A stretch of DNA of 64,000 nt, from contig NZ_FNEE01000009.1 of NCBI RefSeq assembly GCF_900099905.1, forward strand, positions 186,001-250,000. Reading direction: 5' to 3'. A program made the position numbers and the translations under genes. The notes beneath the pieces were generated by a model that saw only the letters and a list, made by a program, of their open reading frames with translations, searched no databases and was not told the origin of the DNA. How positions within the stretch are numbered: the first letter of the stretch is position 1; each line of letters opens with the position of its first letter. Origin of the DNA: Mesorhizobium muleiense. GTDB lineage: Bacteria > Pseudomonadota > Alphaproteobacteria > Rhizobiales > Rhizobiaceae. Below, piece after piece: positions 37,123 through 45,951 of the stretch.

Positions 37123-39462
37123 ATGCAACAAGGACCCTCTTCTCTTATGGTTGCGGCTCTGCGATCGATCGACCATCTGCCCCTCGAACACCGCGACAAG
37201 GCGTGGCTCGACTGGTTTGAGGAGCTTTCGCTTTCCGCGTCTGTCGACGACCAGCCGATCCCGAGAGGCACCATGCACCTGCGGGCAGCGAACGCCACCA
37301 CGCGCCTCGCCGACGCCTCTGGTACACCCCAGCGCATCGTGCCGATGCGCCGGGACCACGGGATTCTATTCGCTCTCATCGTTGCTGGGCGCGGGCGTCT
37401 TGTCGCCCCGCACCAGGCGTTCGATCTCGCTGACGGCGACATGATGGTGCTCGGCACGGCCGACGACTGGTCTATGACCTTTCGCAGTGACTTCCGCGCG
37501 TTCATACTTCAGGTGGCCGCCGGTCCGCTGGAAGCACGGCTGGGCCGCAGCGGCATCCGCTTGCCGAAGGTGCTAGGCAGCACCGTCGTCGCTGCGGTTG
37601 CGAAATCCGGATTGCGAACGCTGGGCTCCAATCTCGAGACTTCCGGTGCGGCCGATCTGACAGCCGCCGAAGTGGCTTTGACGGAACTCGTGGCAAGCGC
37701 CCTGCTTGGCGAGGTACGTGAGCCCGCTGGCAGCCTGACCGGGGTGCAAACGGCGCATTTCAGGCGCGTCGCGGCGACGATTGACGCCCGGCTGTCGGAC
37801 CCGGATCTTGCCTTGGCCCTGATCGCGAGACTGGAAGGGCTTTCCGTACGCTACGCGCAAAAACTGTTCGAGAGGCGCGGCGAAAGCTTCTCCGAATATG
37901 TGCGCCAGCAGCGCCTCGAACATTGCCGCATCGACCTGGCGGATCCCAACCATGCACATGAAAGCGTGGCCGCGATCGGACAGCGCTGGGGCTTTCGCGA
38001 TCAATCGCATTTCAGCCGCACTTTCGGCGCGACGTTTGGAATGAGTCCCAGGCAGGTGAGGCGCGCTAGGTCGCAGACGGAGGAGGCTTATCCGCTGCGC
38101 GGCAAACCGGACGGCCGCAAGTCTGCGGCGGCGCGGCCGGCCCCGATGCTGCAGGCCGCTATGGATCGCCCACCAACGGCAAGAGCGCGCGAACGCAGGG
38201 ACCATTGGCATTTGCCAGCAACAGCGGAGACCGTGCATTGGGGCTTTTTCAGCCGCTCGCTGCCGCCGGTGTTGCGCGTCGATCCGGGCGATTCAGTCAC
38301 CGTTGAGACACTCACTCAGCACGCGGGCGACGACTGGCAGCGGATGGTGGCGGGTGACAGCGGGGCTGAAAGCGTGTTCGATTGGTCACCCGAACACAAG
38401 CGCGTCGACCGTCGCGGGGCCGGTCCGGCAAACGCTTCCATCTTCGGGCGCGGCGCTGGCGAGGGGTTCGGCGTTCACATCATGACTGGCCCGATCTATG
38501 TGCGCGGCGCCGAGCCCGGCGACGTGCTCGAGATCGAGTTCGTCGAAATTCGGCCACGGCCGAGCGCTGCCTTTCCCGGCAAGGCCTTCGCATCGAACGT
38601 ATCGGCGTGGTGGGGGTATCAGTATCACGACCTTCTGGACCGGGATGCCAAACGCGAAACGGTGACTATCTTCGAGATCGACATGCGGTGCCCGGCCGCA
38701 GCGCGGCCGCTGTACAGCTACGAATGGCAGCCGCAGACCGACCCCTTCGGCGTTGTCCACGCGACGATCGACTATCCTGGCATACCCGTCGACCACAGCA
38801 AGGTTTCGCATCGCGACTTGAGTGGTAGCGGCGTGCGCATACCGGCGCGCCTGCACTTCGGGTGCATCGCGGTGGCTCCGCGCGAGGCCGACCTAGTCGA
38901 TTCCATCCCGCCGGGCTATTTCGGCGGCAATATCGACAATTGGAGGATCGGAGCCGGCGCGAAGCTTTATTTGCCCGTTGCGGTTCAGGGCGCACTGCTC
39001 TCGCTCGGCGATGGACATTTCGCGCAGTCGGACGGCGAGATCAATGGCACGGGTCTTGAGTGTTCGCTGACCGGCGACATCATCATCAAACTGCATAAGG
39101 CGGGCGAAGGGTGCCCGGCTTTCCTGCGCGGTCTCAACTCGCCGCTCATCGAAACCGAGCACAGCTGGGTGATACAGAGTTTTAGCCATCCCAACTACCT
39201 CAGGGACCTCGGCAGCAACGCGCAGTCGGACGTCTACAAGACATCCACCATCGAGTTGGCGCTGCGCAACGCCTTCCGCCAGACGCGCCGATTCATCATG
39301 CAGACATACGATCTCACGGAGGACGAGGTGTTGAGCATCATGTCGCTTGCCGCCGACTTCGGCATCACGCAAGTCGCCGACGGAAATTTCGGCGTGCACG
39401 CCACGATCACCAAGGCCGTGTTCGGCGAGAGACAGCACAGCCAGCGCACCGCTCGCCCCTGA
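37123..39462 (+). CDS. AraC-family regulator fused to a complete acetamidase/formamidase
   Basis: A 779-residue two-part protein. Residues 1-200 form an AraC-type ligand-binding (cupin-like) domain, 215-315 a double helix-turn-helix (ALIARLEGLSVRYAQKLFER, then AAIGQRWGFRDQSHFSRTF and FGMSPRQVRRA), 316-358 a basic, Pro/Ala linker, and 360-775 a full FmdA/AmdA amidase (TVHWGFFSRSLPP, GVHIMTGPIYVRGAEPGD, PQTDPFGVVHATIDYPGIPV, GGNIDNWRIGAG). The frame is continuous with no stop or obvious frameshift between the parts. There is no signal peptide, so it is cytoplasmic, unlike its exported homologue next door. The amidase part may sense or consume the inducer. I know of no such fusion described. Confidence 0.85.
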   Translation: MQQGPSSLMVAALRSIDHLPLEHRDKAWLDWFEELSLSASVDDQPIPRGTMHLRAANATTRLADASGTPQRIVPMRRDHGILFALIVAGRGRLVAPHQAFDLADGDMMVLGTADDWSMTFRSDFRAFILQVAAGPLEARLGRSGIRLPKVLGSTVVAAVAKSGLRTLGSNLETSGAADLTAAEVALTELVASALLGEVREPAGSLTGVQTAHFRRVAATIDARLSDPDLALALIARLEGLSVRYAQKLFERRGESFSEYVRQQRLEHCRIDLADPNHAHESVAAIGQRWGFRDQSHFSRTFGATFGMSPRQVRRARSQTEEAYPLRGKPDGRKSAAARPAPMLQAAMDRPPTARARERRDHWHLPATAETVHWGFFSRSLPPVLRVDPGDSVTVETLTQHAGDDWQRMVAGDSGAESVFDWSPEHKRVDRRGAGPANASIFGRGAGEGFGVHIMTGPIYVRGAEPGDVLEIEFVEIRPRPSAAFPGKAFASNVSAWWGYQYHDLLDRDAKRETVTIFEIDMRCPAAARPLYSYEWQPQTDPFGVVHATIDYPGIPVDHSKVSHRDLSGSGVRIPARLHFGCIAVAPREADLVDSIPPGYFGGNIDNWRIGAGAKLYLPVAVQGALLSLGDGHFAQSDGEINGTGLECSLTGDIIIKLHKAGEGCPAFLRGLNSPLIETEHSWVIQSFSHPNYLRDLGSNAQSDVYKTSTIELALRNAFRQTRRFIMQTYDLTEDEVLSIMSLAADFGITQVADGNFGVHATITKAVFGERQHSQRTARP

Positions 39463-39511
39463 CCACCCATGATCAGAGATCACGCAGCGGTTTCATTGAT
39501 GGCGTGTGCCC

Positions 39512-41419
39512 TCACAACTCCGTGGCGTGCTCTTTTAGTGTCACCTCAAGCGCCTGGCTTAGCGGCACCGCCTTGGAGAATAGGAAGCCCTGAGCAGTTC
39601 TGCAGCCGAGCTTGTACAGAATTTGCCGGTCCGCCTCTGTTTCGACGCCCTCGGCCATGACATCGATCCCGAGCGCCCGACCAAGATCGATCACCGTTTT
39701 GACAAGCAGCCGGTCCTCCCGAGACTTGGCCAAGCCGCGGATGAAGCCTTGGTCTATTTTCACCTTGCGTATCCGGCTGTCCTTGAGCGATGCCAACGTG
39801 GAAAAGCCGGTGCCGAAGTCATCGAGCGCGATGGAAATGCCGGCATGTGAAAGCCGTCCGAGCTTTTCATCCAGTCTTTCCGGGTCCACTGGAGATTCTT
39901 CGGTAATCTCGATTTCGAACATCGTTGTCGGGAGGTCTTTTGCCGCCAGACCATTCAGAACCATGTCGTCGATATCGCCGGCTTCCAATTCGCGCGGTGA
40001 AACATTCATTGCCACACGAACATCTCGACGGTCAGCTTTCACCAAGCCGTCGATAAGAGCACAACAGTCGGAGAATACCGTTTGCGTTAACAGTTGAAGC
40101 ATTCCGGTTTCGCGTGCGGCTGTCATGATTTCGGGTGGAGAGATGGAACCATGGATCGGATGGGACCACCTCAGCAAGGCTTCAAAACCGATCACGGCCT
40201 CGGTATCGAGTCTCACGATGGGCTGGAACCAAGGTGCCACCCTTCTCGCCTCTATCGCCGAATGAAGGTCGCGTTCGATGGACTGGCGACGTTGCAATTC
40301 CCTGTCGAGTTCGGCATCGAACAGGCGAAATTCGTTCCTGCCACGACGCTTGGCCGTGTAAAGAGCGACATCCGCCCGCAGCAACATTTCCGTCAGCCCC
40401 GGCCTTTCAGCCAGGTATATTCCGATCGATGCACCGATCCGGACGGACGCGACTTTAGGATAGGGGCTGGCGACTTTGGCTATGATATTGGATGCGAGGG
40501 TACTGGGAGAAAGCGAACTCCTGAGTGAGGGAAAAAACAGCACGAACTCATCGCCGCCGATACGGGCGAGCGTTGAGCCTGCCGGCGCTTCCTGCTCTAT
40601 GCGGCGGGCGATCATGATGAGCAGTTCATCACCGGTCCTGTGACCGTAGGTATCGTTGACAGATTTGAAGCCGTCCAGATCAATCAGCATTGCAACGAAC
40701 GGGCCGTCCGTATTCTCGAGCTGATTGATCGCGTGTTCGAGGCCCCGTCTGTTGAGAAGGGCCGTTAGGTGGTCCTCCCTGGAATTGCGCTCCATTTCCG
40801 CCGCAAGCCGCTCCGCCTCATGTCTCAGGCGGCTTGCTTCGCGGAAGCGGGCTTGCCCTACAAACGAGCCTCGAACCAAGCCGCCCACGAAGAGCAGAAC
40901 GGCAAAGGCCAGAATGTAATCTTCAAAGTTGCCTTTCGCCAGCAGGCAACCCATCGCGATCACAAGCGGCGGCGTGATGAAGTTGATCGCGGCCGCGGCA
41001 TATGAACTGCCGTATGTAACCGCACCAGCTGAGATGCCCGCCAGAATAATCAGATGCAGCGGCGCTTGCGGCGTTGTGTAGCCAACGGTAAGGACGGCAA
41101 GAAAGGACCAGGCAAACCCTGACAGAAGAGCAAGGATGCCAAACCAGCGAAGCCGCTGCGAAATCCCTGTTAAATCGTCCTGATCCCCCGTCTCGTTTAG
41201 CTGATAACGGGCAAGTCCGAGGCGGGCGGCATTTATCGCATTGACAACCAGGAACCAGATTGCGGCGGCAAAGCCCCCGCCAGAAAAGGCCTGCACCGTC
41301 AAAATCAGGCCTGATAGCATAGTGCTTATCGGCATCGATACGAAGAGACCGGCCTTCAGATCAGCAAGCTGATCTCCGAGGATTCTGGCCTCCAGTGCGT
41401 GTTCTTTCTTCAGGGCCAT
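39512..41419 (-). CDS. Membrane GGDEF-EAL protein
   Basis: A 635-residue cyclic-di-GMP protein. The first 190 residues contain about six membrane helices, a MASE-like sensor; GGDEF follows at about 210-370 with an intact ARIGGDEF, and EAL at about 385-625 with FEALLRW, NVSPREL, DDFGTGFSTL and AEGVET. All key residues of both active sites look present, so it could make, break or switch. The inhibitory RxxD five residues before GGDEF is absent (it reads PAGS). Monocistronic, downstream of the fusion gene on the opposite strand. Base use looks less GC-rich than that of the neighbours, though I did not compute it. Confidence 0.88.
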   Translation of the reverse strand: MALKKEHALEARILGDQLADLKAGLFVSMPISTMLSGLILTVQAFSGGGFAAAIWFLVVNAINAARLGLARYQLNETGDQDDLTGISQRLRWFGILALLSGFAWSFLAVLTVGYTTPQAPLHLIILAGISAGAVTYGSSYAAAAINFITPPLVIAMGCLLAKGNFEDYILAFAVLLFVGGLVRGSFVGQARFREASRLRHEAERLAAEMERNSREDHLTALLNRRGLEHAINQLENTDGPFVAMLIDLDGFKSVNDTYGHRTGDELLIMIARRIEQEAPAGSTLARIGGDEFVLFFPSLRSSLSPSTLASNIIAKVASPYPKVASVRIGASIGIYLAERPGLTEMLLRADVALYTAKRRGRNEFRLFDAELDRELQRRQSIERDLHSAIEARRVAPWFQPIVRLDTEAVIGFEALLRWSHPIHGSISPPEIMTAARETGMLQLLTQTVFSDCCALIDGLVKADRRDVRVAMNVSPRELEAGDIDDMVLNGLAAKDLPTTMFEIEITEESPVDPERLDEKLGRLSHAGISIALDDFGTGFSTLASLKDSRIRKVKIDQGFIRGLAKSREDRLLVKTVIDLGRALGIDVMAEGVETEADRQILYKLGCRTAQGFLFSKAVPLSQALEVTLKEHATEL

Positions 41420-41594
41420 AGACCAGTCGGTTCGCTTCCCATGCCGATTCGCAACGTAAGCTTATGCAAGCCCACTGAAGGACGGGTTAACTACTCATTG
41501 TATCAGCCTTCTGCGAGGCCTTTGTATGAATCCTCCTCATTTGTGCGGTGATAGAGAACATGGATCGGCAGCATCCTGACGCTCGGGAATAACT

Positions 41595-41635
41595 TAAGGC
41601 GCGTCGCATGCATCCGTTCAAACGCGACGTGCTTA
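41595..41635. repeat. Palindromic intergenic element (copy 5, second module alone)
   Basis: TAAGGCGCGTCGC ... GCGACGTGCTTA with the spacer CATGCATCCGTTCAAAC. Same as the second module of copies 1, 3 and 4. It sits just past the end of the ROK/P-loop fusion gene. Confidence 0.65.
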
Positions 41636-41648
41636 GGGGCTGCGCTGC

Positions 41649-43133
41649 CTACCTGTCAGCCGCAATCGTCGCCTGCAGCCATTGCGTGATGGCGTCGAAA
41701 GCGATCGGTCTGGTCGTGTCGACGTCAAGCAGCGGTCCGCGCCGCAGCGGCTCGGCGCGCTTGGCCAGTTCGATCAGTTCGGGGATGTAGGCCGCGCCGG
41801 GATGGCCGGCGGGACGCTGGTCGAGCCTTGCGCGATAGCGCTCGGCCAGAACCTCGCCGGGCGCATGGCACCAGATCTCGGCGGTCTGCTCGACGCCGGC
41901 GCTGCGCAGGTGATCCTCGAGCACCTGGCGCGGTTGGAAGCCGAACCAGGCGTCGATGACAAATATGGCGCCCGCCGGGGCCTCGCCGACGACCGACCAG
42001 ATGGCCTGGTAACTGGCGCGGCCGAGTATGCGGTTGAATTCGCGATCGCCGCCGCCGAGCACTTCCAGGAACGGGTTCTTGATCGTATCGAGCGCCAGCA
42101 ATGGCCAACCCATGTGCGCGGCGATGCCGCGCGAGACCGTGCTTTTGCCGCTGGCGGGGATGCCGTTGACGAGCACGGCGCGCCGGCCGGGCACGGCGCG
42201 CCTGGTGCGATCGAGCCGGGCGGTCGGCAAGGATACTGGCGAGGCTTGTGCAACTGCTGATTGTGCAACTGCCGCTTGCTCGGCGAGCGCTTGCAGACCG
42301 GCGCCGATGACCCCGGCGTCGTCACCCAGTTGCGCCGCTTCCACCGGGCATTGGAACCAGGGCGCCAGGGCAGGAGCCCTGGCAAGCGCCCGATGGGCCG
42401 CCAGGCCAAGTCCGCCGCCGAGCAGCACCAGGTCGGGGTCGAACATGGCCACGGTCGTGTCGATTGCCGCACGCAGCGGCCCGGCCCAGGCTTCCAATAT
42501 ACCGCGCGCCAAGGGATCGCCGCCCGCATCCCGGGCAAAAAGCTGATCGACCGAAACGTCCGGACCGAGGCCTGCCCGCGCGATGTGACGGCCAAGCGCC
42601 GTGCCTGAGCTGGTGGTTTCAACGCAGCCGCGCCGGCCGCAGACGCACCCTTCGCCTGATAGATCGACGGTGATATGGCCGAGCTGCCCCGCCGTCCCTT
42701 TTCCGCGGACGATCCGCCGATCCTGGACCACGGCACCGCCAATGCCGGTCCCGATCGTGAACATGACGATGCTTTCATGGCCTCTGGCGCCGCCGAGGGC
42801 CATTTCCGCGACCAGTGCCATGTTGCAGTCATTGTCGATCACCACGGGCTTGCCCGCCAGGCTTTCCAGTCGTTGCGCAGGGGAGACCGAGGCGAGGTTG
42901 ACATAGCCCCCTGACAAGACCGCGCCAAGCCGCGCATCGACGCGGCCGGGGACGCCGATGCCGATGGCCGCAACTTCGGGAAAATCGAGCCGGCGCACCA
43001 TTTCGGCGATCCGGGAGAGCACGAGCTCGGGGTCCGGCGCGCTTTTCTCGGAAATGCGCTCGAGGATTTCGCCCGTGCCGGAAACACGGGCGGCGCGCAG
43101 ATTGGTGCCGCCGATATCGATTCCTATGGCCAT
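41649..43133 (-). CDS. ROK sugar kinase fused to a P-loop kinase domain
   Basis: A 494-residue two-domain protein. Residues 1-275 are a ROK kinase: ATP-binding GIDIGGTNLRAARV, catalytic Asp in VVIDNDCNMAL, GTGIGGAVV and the zinc-binding CVCGRRGCVETT. After an Ala/Gln linker, residues 305-490 form a P-loop kinase (AAA_33 type) with Walker A GIPASGKST and an IDAWFGF stretch. ROK enzymes usually phosphorylate the 6-OH of hexoses; the second domain could add a further phosphate or act on a different substrate. With the LacD-like aldolase next to it, both phosphates of a ketohexose bisphosphate could come from one polypeptide. The ATG at 43133 opens the ROK motif; the frame runs on to 43247. Confidence 0.82.
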   Translation of the reverse strand: MAIGIDIGGTNLRAARVSGTGEILERISEKSAPDPELVLSRIAEMVRRLDFPEVAAIGIGVPGRVDARLGAVLSGGYVNLASVSPAQRLESLAGKPVVIDNDCNMALVAEMALGGARGHESIVMFTIGTGIGGAVVQDRRIVRGKGTAGQLGHITVDLSGEGCVCGRRGCVETTSSGTALGRHIARAGLGPDVSVDQLFARDAGGDPLARGILEAWAGPLRAAIDTTVAMFDPDLVLLGGGLGLAAHRALARAPALAPWFQCPVEAAQLGDDAGVIGAGLQALAEQAAVAQSAVAQASPVSLPTARLDRTRRAVPGRRAVLVNGIPASGKSTVSRGIAAHMGWPLLALDTIKNPFLEVLGGGDREFNRILGRASYQAIWSVVGEAPAGAIFVIDAWFGFQPRQVLEDHLRSAGVEQTAEIWCHAPGEVLAERYRARLDQRPAGHPGAAYIPELIELAKRAEPLRRGPLLDVDTTRPIAFDAITQWLQATIAADR

Positions 43134-43190
43134 CGAACCAGAGCCTGTTCCATTTCGACTAAATCGAAATGGGGCTCTATCTCTTTGTTT

Positions 43191-43241
43191 GACCATGATC
43201 TTCTCCGAAAACCGGTCCCCACTTTTCGGGATCATGGTCAG
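43191..43241. repeat. Palindromic intergenic element (copy 8), two-stem hairpin
   Basis: 11-bp outer stem (TGACCATGATC / GATCATGGTCA), 7-bp inner stem (CCGAAAA / TTTTCGG), 11-base loop and a 4-base bulge. Same architecture as copies 2 and 6 with different, still paired bases. The minus-strand tail CAAACAAAGAGATAGAGC follows, as in copy 7. Confidence 0.75.
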
Positions 43242-43283
43242 AGGCATGACGTCCCGTGCGTACCTGGTGTGAACGTCGGATAG

Positions 43284-43323
43284 CTACAGCGCCGCGCATC
43301 CTGGTGCGCACAGGACGCTATAG
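43284..43323. repeat. GC-rich palindromic element (related to 59211-59254)
   Basis: CTACAGCGCCGCGCATCC ... AGGACGCTATAG: inverted repeat similar to the one behind the element at 59.2 kb. A further degenerate hairpin element follows at about 43335-43400. Confidence 0.5.
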
Positions 43324-43401
43324 TACTTTTATTTGCGCATGATCCTTTTCGAAGATCGACTACGATTTTGCATCGCGGACCTTCGGTTCGGGGTCATCGT
43401 G

Positions 43402-44307
43402 CTAAGCGGCTTTCTGCCGGTAGTTTCCGATCACCGCCTGAAGCTCGCGCAATCTCGACACCGCGATAGTCCTGAGCCTTTCACGCTGAATGTCACGGTC
43501 GAGCGAGATGCAGTCCTTCCACAGCGACCGGCCGGCGATGACGCCTGACGCGCCGTTCCTCATCGCGATCTCGACCTGGCCCAGGAAGGTTGCGTGGTTG
43601 ACGCCGGCGGAGAGGACCGCCCAAGGCACCTCGCCAGCCATGCTGCTGATCCTGGCGCAGGCTTCCGGCGTTCCGGGATAAGGAAGCTTGAGCACCTTTG
43701 CCCCGCATTCCAGCGAAATACGGGTGCCCTCTTCGACGAGCCAGGGGATCTTGGCCGTATACTCTTCAAGGCTTTCCGCTTCGAGCTGATAGGTCAGGAA
43801 CTCGACGACGAGCAGGAGGTCCTCTTGCGCGAAATCGGCGATGCATTGGCGCAGAATGGCGACATTATGCTCGTTCGCCTCAGGCCTGTCGGGCCTGAGA
43901 TAGACCATGATCTTGCCGCCGGTGCCGCCGAGCTCGCGCACGCGGCGCGCGCCGATGCCGGGAACGAGACGCGACAGGCGGTAGCCGGCAGGCGAGACGT
44001 CGAAGCCCGAAGCGTCGAGGCCGATGAGCAGAGCCGTATCGCGGCTCAGCACCCCGTCATCGACAACCCGCGGCACCGCGCAGAGCGGGTCGAGCAGCAC
44101 GCAGGATGCCTGGCTGGCGAGGTATCGCGTGATGTCCGACTTGGTGTCGCCCAGCATGTCGTTGGTGATCTTGGCCTGTTCTTCAGGGTCCGACGCAAGC
44201 AAGCTTCGCATGCCGCCGCGCTGGTCACAGGCGATGGCCATCATCGCCCCGTCCTTGCCGCATATCTGCTGGTAGCCGCGCAACTCTGCGGTCGTCATCT
44301 TTGTCAT
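43402..44307 (-). CDS. LacD-like class I aldolase (tagatose/ketose-bisphosphate type)
   Basis: A 301-residue aldolase of the DeoC/LacD/FbaB superfamily. Landmarks are the early MMAIACDQRGGMRSLL, the Schiff-base Lys region GAKVLKLPYPGTP, and the late PWAVLSAGVNHATFLGQVEI followed by GASGVIAGRSLWKD. LacD cleaves tagatose-1,6-bisphosphate into dihydroxyacetone phosphate and glyceraldehyde-3-phosphate; YihT-type sulfofructose-phosphate aldolases are in the same family, so the true substrate is open. It precedes the ROK/P-loop kinase gene on the same strand and is divergent from the SorC-type regulator, and shares with it an operator-like sequence. Confidence 0.8.
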   Translation of the reverse strand: MTKMTTAELRGYQQICGKDGAMMAIACDQRGGMRSLLASDPEEQAKITNDMLGDTKSDITRYLASQASCVLLDPLCAVPRVVDDGVLSRDTALLIGLDASGFDVSPAGYRLSRLVPGIGARRVRELGGTGGKIMVYLRPDRPEANEHNVAILRQCIADFAQEDLLLVVEFLTYQLEAESLEEYTAKIPWLVEEGTRISLECGAKVLKLPYPGTPEACARISSMAGEVPWAVLSAGVNHATFLGQVEIAMRNGASGVIAGRSLWKDCISLDRDIQRERLRTIAVSRLRELQAVIGNYRQKAA

Positions 44308-44521
44308 GGGTCTTCTGTCCGATGTTGGCGCCCATTCACCGGGGCGCAGATCAGTGGAAACAAGAAAGGTTCAGTTTTACCTGCCTCCCGACAGGAGGTT
44401 TTGCCGCTTTGCTGCGCTATCGAACCCGGAAATTCGGCCTTGGCCCGCAATCTGCCGTGGAAACCAGCCCACGTTGCGAGTCAGCCGGATTTGCGCGATA
44501 ACTCCCATCGGTCGATGGGTC

Positions 44522-44549
44522 TGTAACACATTGCTGAAAGGAATTGCAA
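44522..44549. promoter_or_regulatory. Operator-like sequence, copy 1 (aldolase/SorC divergent region)
   Basis: On the minus strand TTGCAATT, one base, CTTTCAGCAA, one base, GTGTTACA. The same 28 bases with two substitutions and in the opposite orientation occur at 45685-45712 before the transporter operon. Probable target of the SorC-type regulator. Confidence 0.7.
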
Positions 44550-44592
44550 GCTGTCTGCACCTCCCGCACAAGATGCAGCCGCATCGCGGACG

Positions 44593-45498
44593 ATGCTGCA
44601 TACGGTCGCCAAACTGCACTATGAGGCGGACATGTCGCAGGTCGATATCGCGCGGCGGCTTGGCGTCTCCACCGCGACCATATCGCGCCTCCTGCAGCGG
44701 GCGAGAGCGGAGGGCATCGTGCGGATCGAGGTTCTCGATCTTGCAACCCCCGAAGGCATCACCACGCAACTGGTCGAGGCACTCGGGCTGCGTGACGCGG
44801 CGGTCATCGAAACGCCGTCAGCCGGTGCGCTGGCGGCGCTCGCTGCGCCGCTCGGCGCCTTGCTCAAGCAAGCGGGACTGACGGCCGGCAAGGTCGTCGC
44901 CATCGGCTGGGGGCGAGCCATTCGCGAGGTGATCCAGGCAGGCCTGCCGCGCATCCCTGGCGTTCTTACCGTCGCTGCCACCGGCGGCATGCAGCAGCAG
45001 GCGGCGCATTTTCAGATCAACGAGTTTGTGCGGCTCGCCGCAGAAGAGTTGGGCGGGACGCCGCATTTCATCCATGCGCCCTATCTGCCGTCGTCCGAAT
45101 TGCGTGAGGTCTTCCTCGGCGATGCGGCCATCCGCGACAGCGTCGCGCTTTGGGACCGGACCGACGTTGCGATCGTCGGCATCGGCCTGCCCCATGCCAT
45201 CAATCCGCCCGAAGCGAGCGCGGCCACGCTGAGCGAACAGGCCCTGTTTCATGCGGCGGGAGACGTCATCCGCCACTACTTTGACGCCGAAGGCACACTC
45301 ATCCCGTGGGAGGGGGAGGGCCGGATGATCGCAATGTCGCCGGCCCAGCTTCGAGCCGTCCCGCTGGTGATCGGCGTTGCCGCCTCGCCGGAGAAGGCGA
45401 AGGCGATCATAGGTGCCGTCCGCGCCAGGCTCATCAATGCTCTGGTGACGGACACGAAGACGGCCCAGGCCATTCTCGAGGCTCTCTTGCCCCGATAA
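44593..45498 (+). CDS. SorC/DeoR-type sugar-binding transcriptional regulator
   Basis: A 301-residue regulator: a short N-terminal helix-turn-helix (DMSQVDIARRLGVSTATISR LLQRA reading, residues 14-38) and a large sugar-phosphate-binding domain (about 55-300) of the SorC family, with GRAIREVIQAGLPRIPG and AIVGIGLP as typical stretches. Such proteins are usually released or activated by a phosphorylated sugar. It sits between the aldolase/kinase operon and the transporter operon, each preceded by a copy of a 28-base sequence. The ATG at 44593 has a weak ribosome-binding site; a CTG start 11 codons upstream behind AAAGGAA is possible. Confidence 0.83.
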   Translation: MLHTVAKLHYEADMSQVDIARRLGVSTATISRLLQRARAEGIVRIEVLDLATPEGITTQLVEALGLRDAAVIETPSAGALAALAAPLGALLKQAGLTAGKVVAIGWGRAIREVIQAGLPRIPGVLTVAATGGMQQQAAHFQINEFVRLAAEELGGTPHFIHAPYLPSSELREVFLGDAAIRDSVALWDRTDVAIVGIGLPHAINPPEASAATLSEQALFHAAGDVIRHYFDAEGTLIPWEGEGRMIAMSPAQLRAVPLVIGVAASPEKAKAIIGAVRARLINALVTDTKTAQAILEALLPR

Positions 45499-45951
45499 TA
45501 CTGGGCACGCCGATACGTGACATCGGCACAGCTGATCGATTCCAGACCGATCGACACCAAACCCGCAGCCGCGAAATCATCAGTTGTGTCGTCAAGGCGT
45601 TGGGGCAATAGTCTGCGGGAGGGGCTCTGCGGAGCAGACAGATGGTGTCCGGTTTGAAAGCGTTTCGATCCCAGAAATGTGCGGTTGCAATTTCTTTCAG
45701 CAAAGTGTTACAACATTGCGGCTAGGCAAGCATGCGCGCCGAGCGGCGCAGTTTCCTGCACCTTGCGGAGGCTCGTAACGGGACTGCGCATCAGGCTGGT
45801 CGGTTTCGACGGTCGATTTAATGACTGGGGCGCTTGGGAGGAGGCTGCCCCATAACAGCAAGCAGGCGAAACCCGCTTCTCGCCGCCAGCACTTCACAGA
45901 GCCGGGACGACTCGCAACGGCAAAATCTGCCAACATTAGGAGGAGGATGTT
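45499..45951. other. Intergenic region before the sugar transporter operon
   Basis: 453 bases without a convincing gene. It contains the operator-like sequence at 45685-45712 and, at its end, the AGGAGGAGG ribosome-binding site of the binding-protein gene. No terminator with a clear T-run was seen behind the regulator gene. Confidence 0.5.
45685..45712. promoter_or_regulatory. Operator-like sequence, copy 2 (transporter promoter)
   Basis: TTGCAATT, one base, CTTTCAGCAA, one base, GTGTTACA, which matches 44522-44549 at 26 of 28 positions in inverted orientation. It is 240 bases before the binding-protein start codon. Confidence 0.7.
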
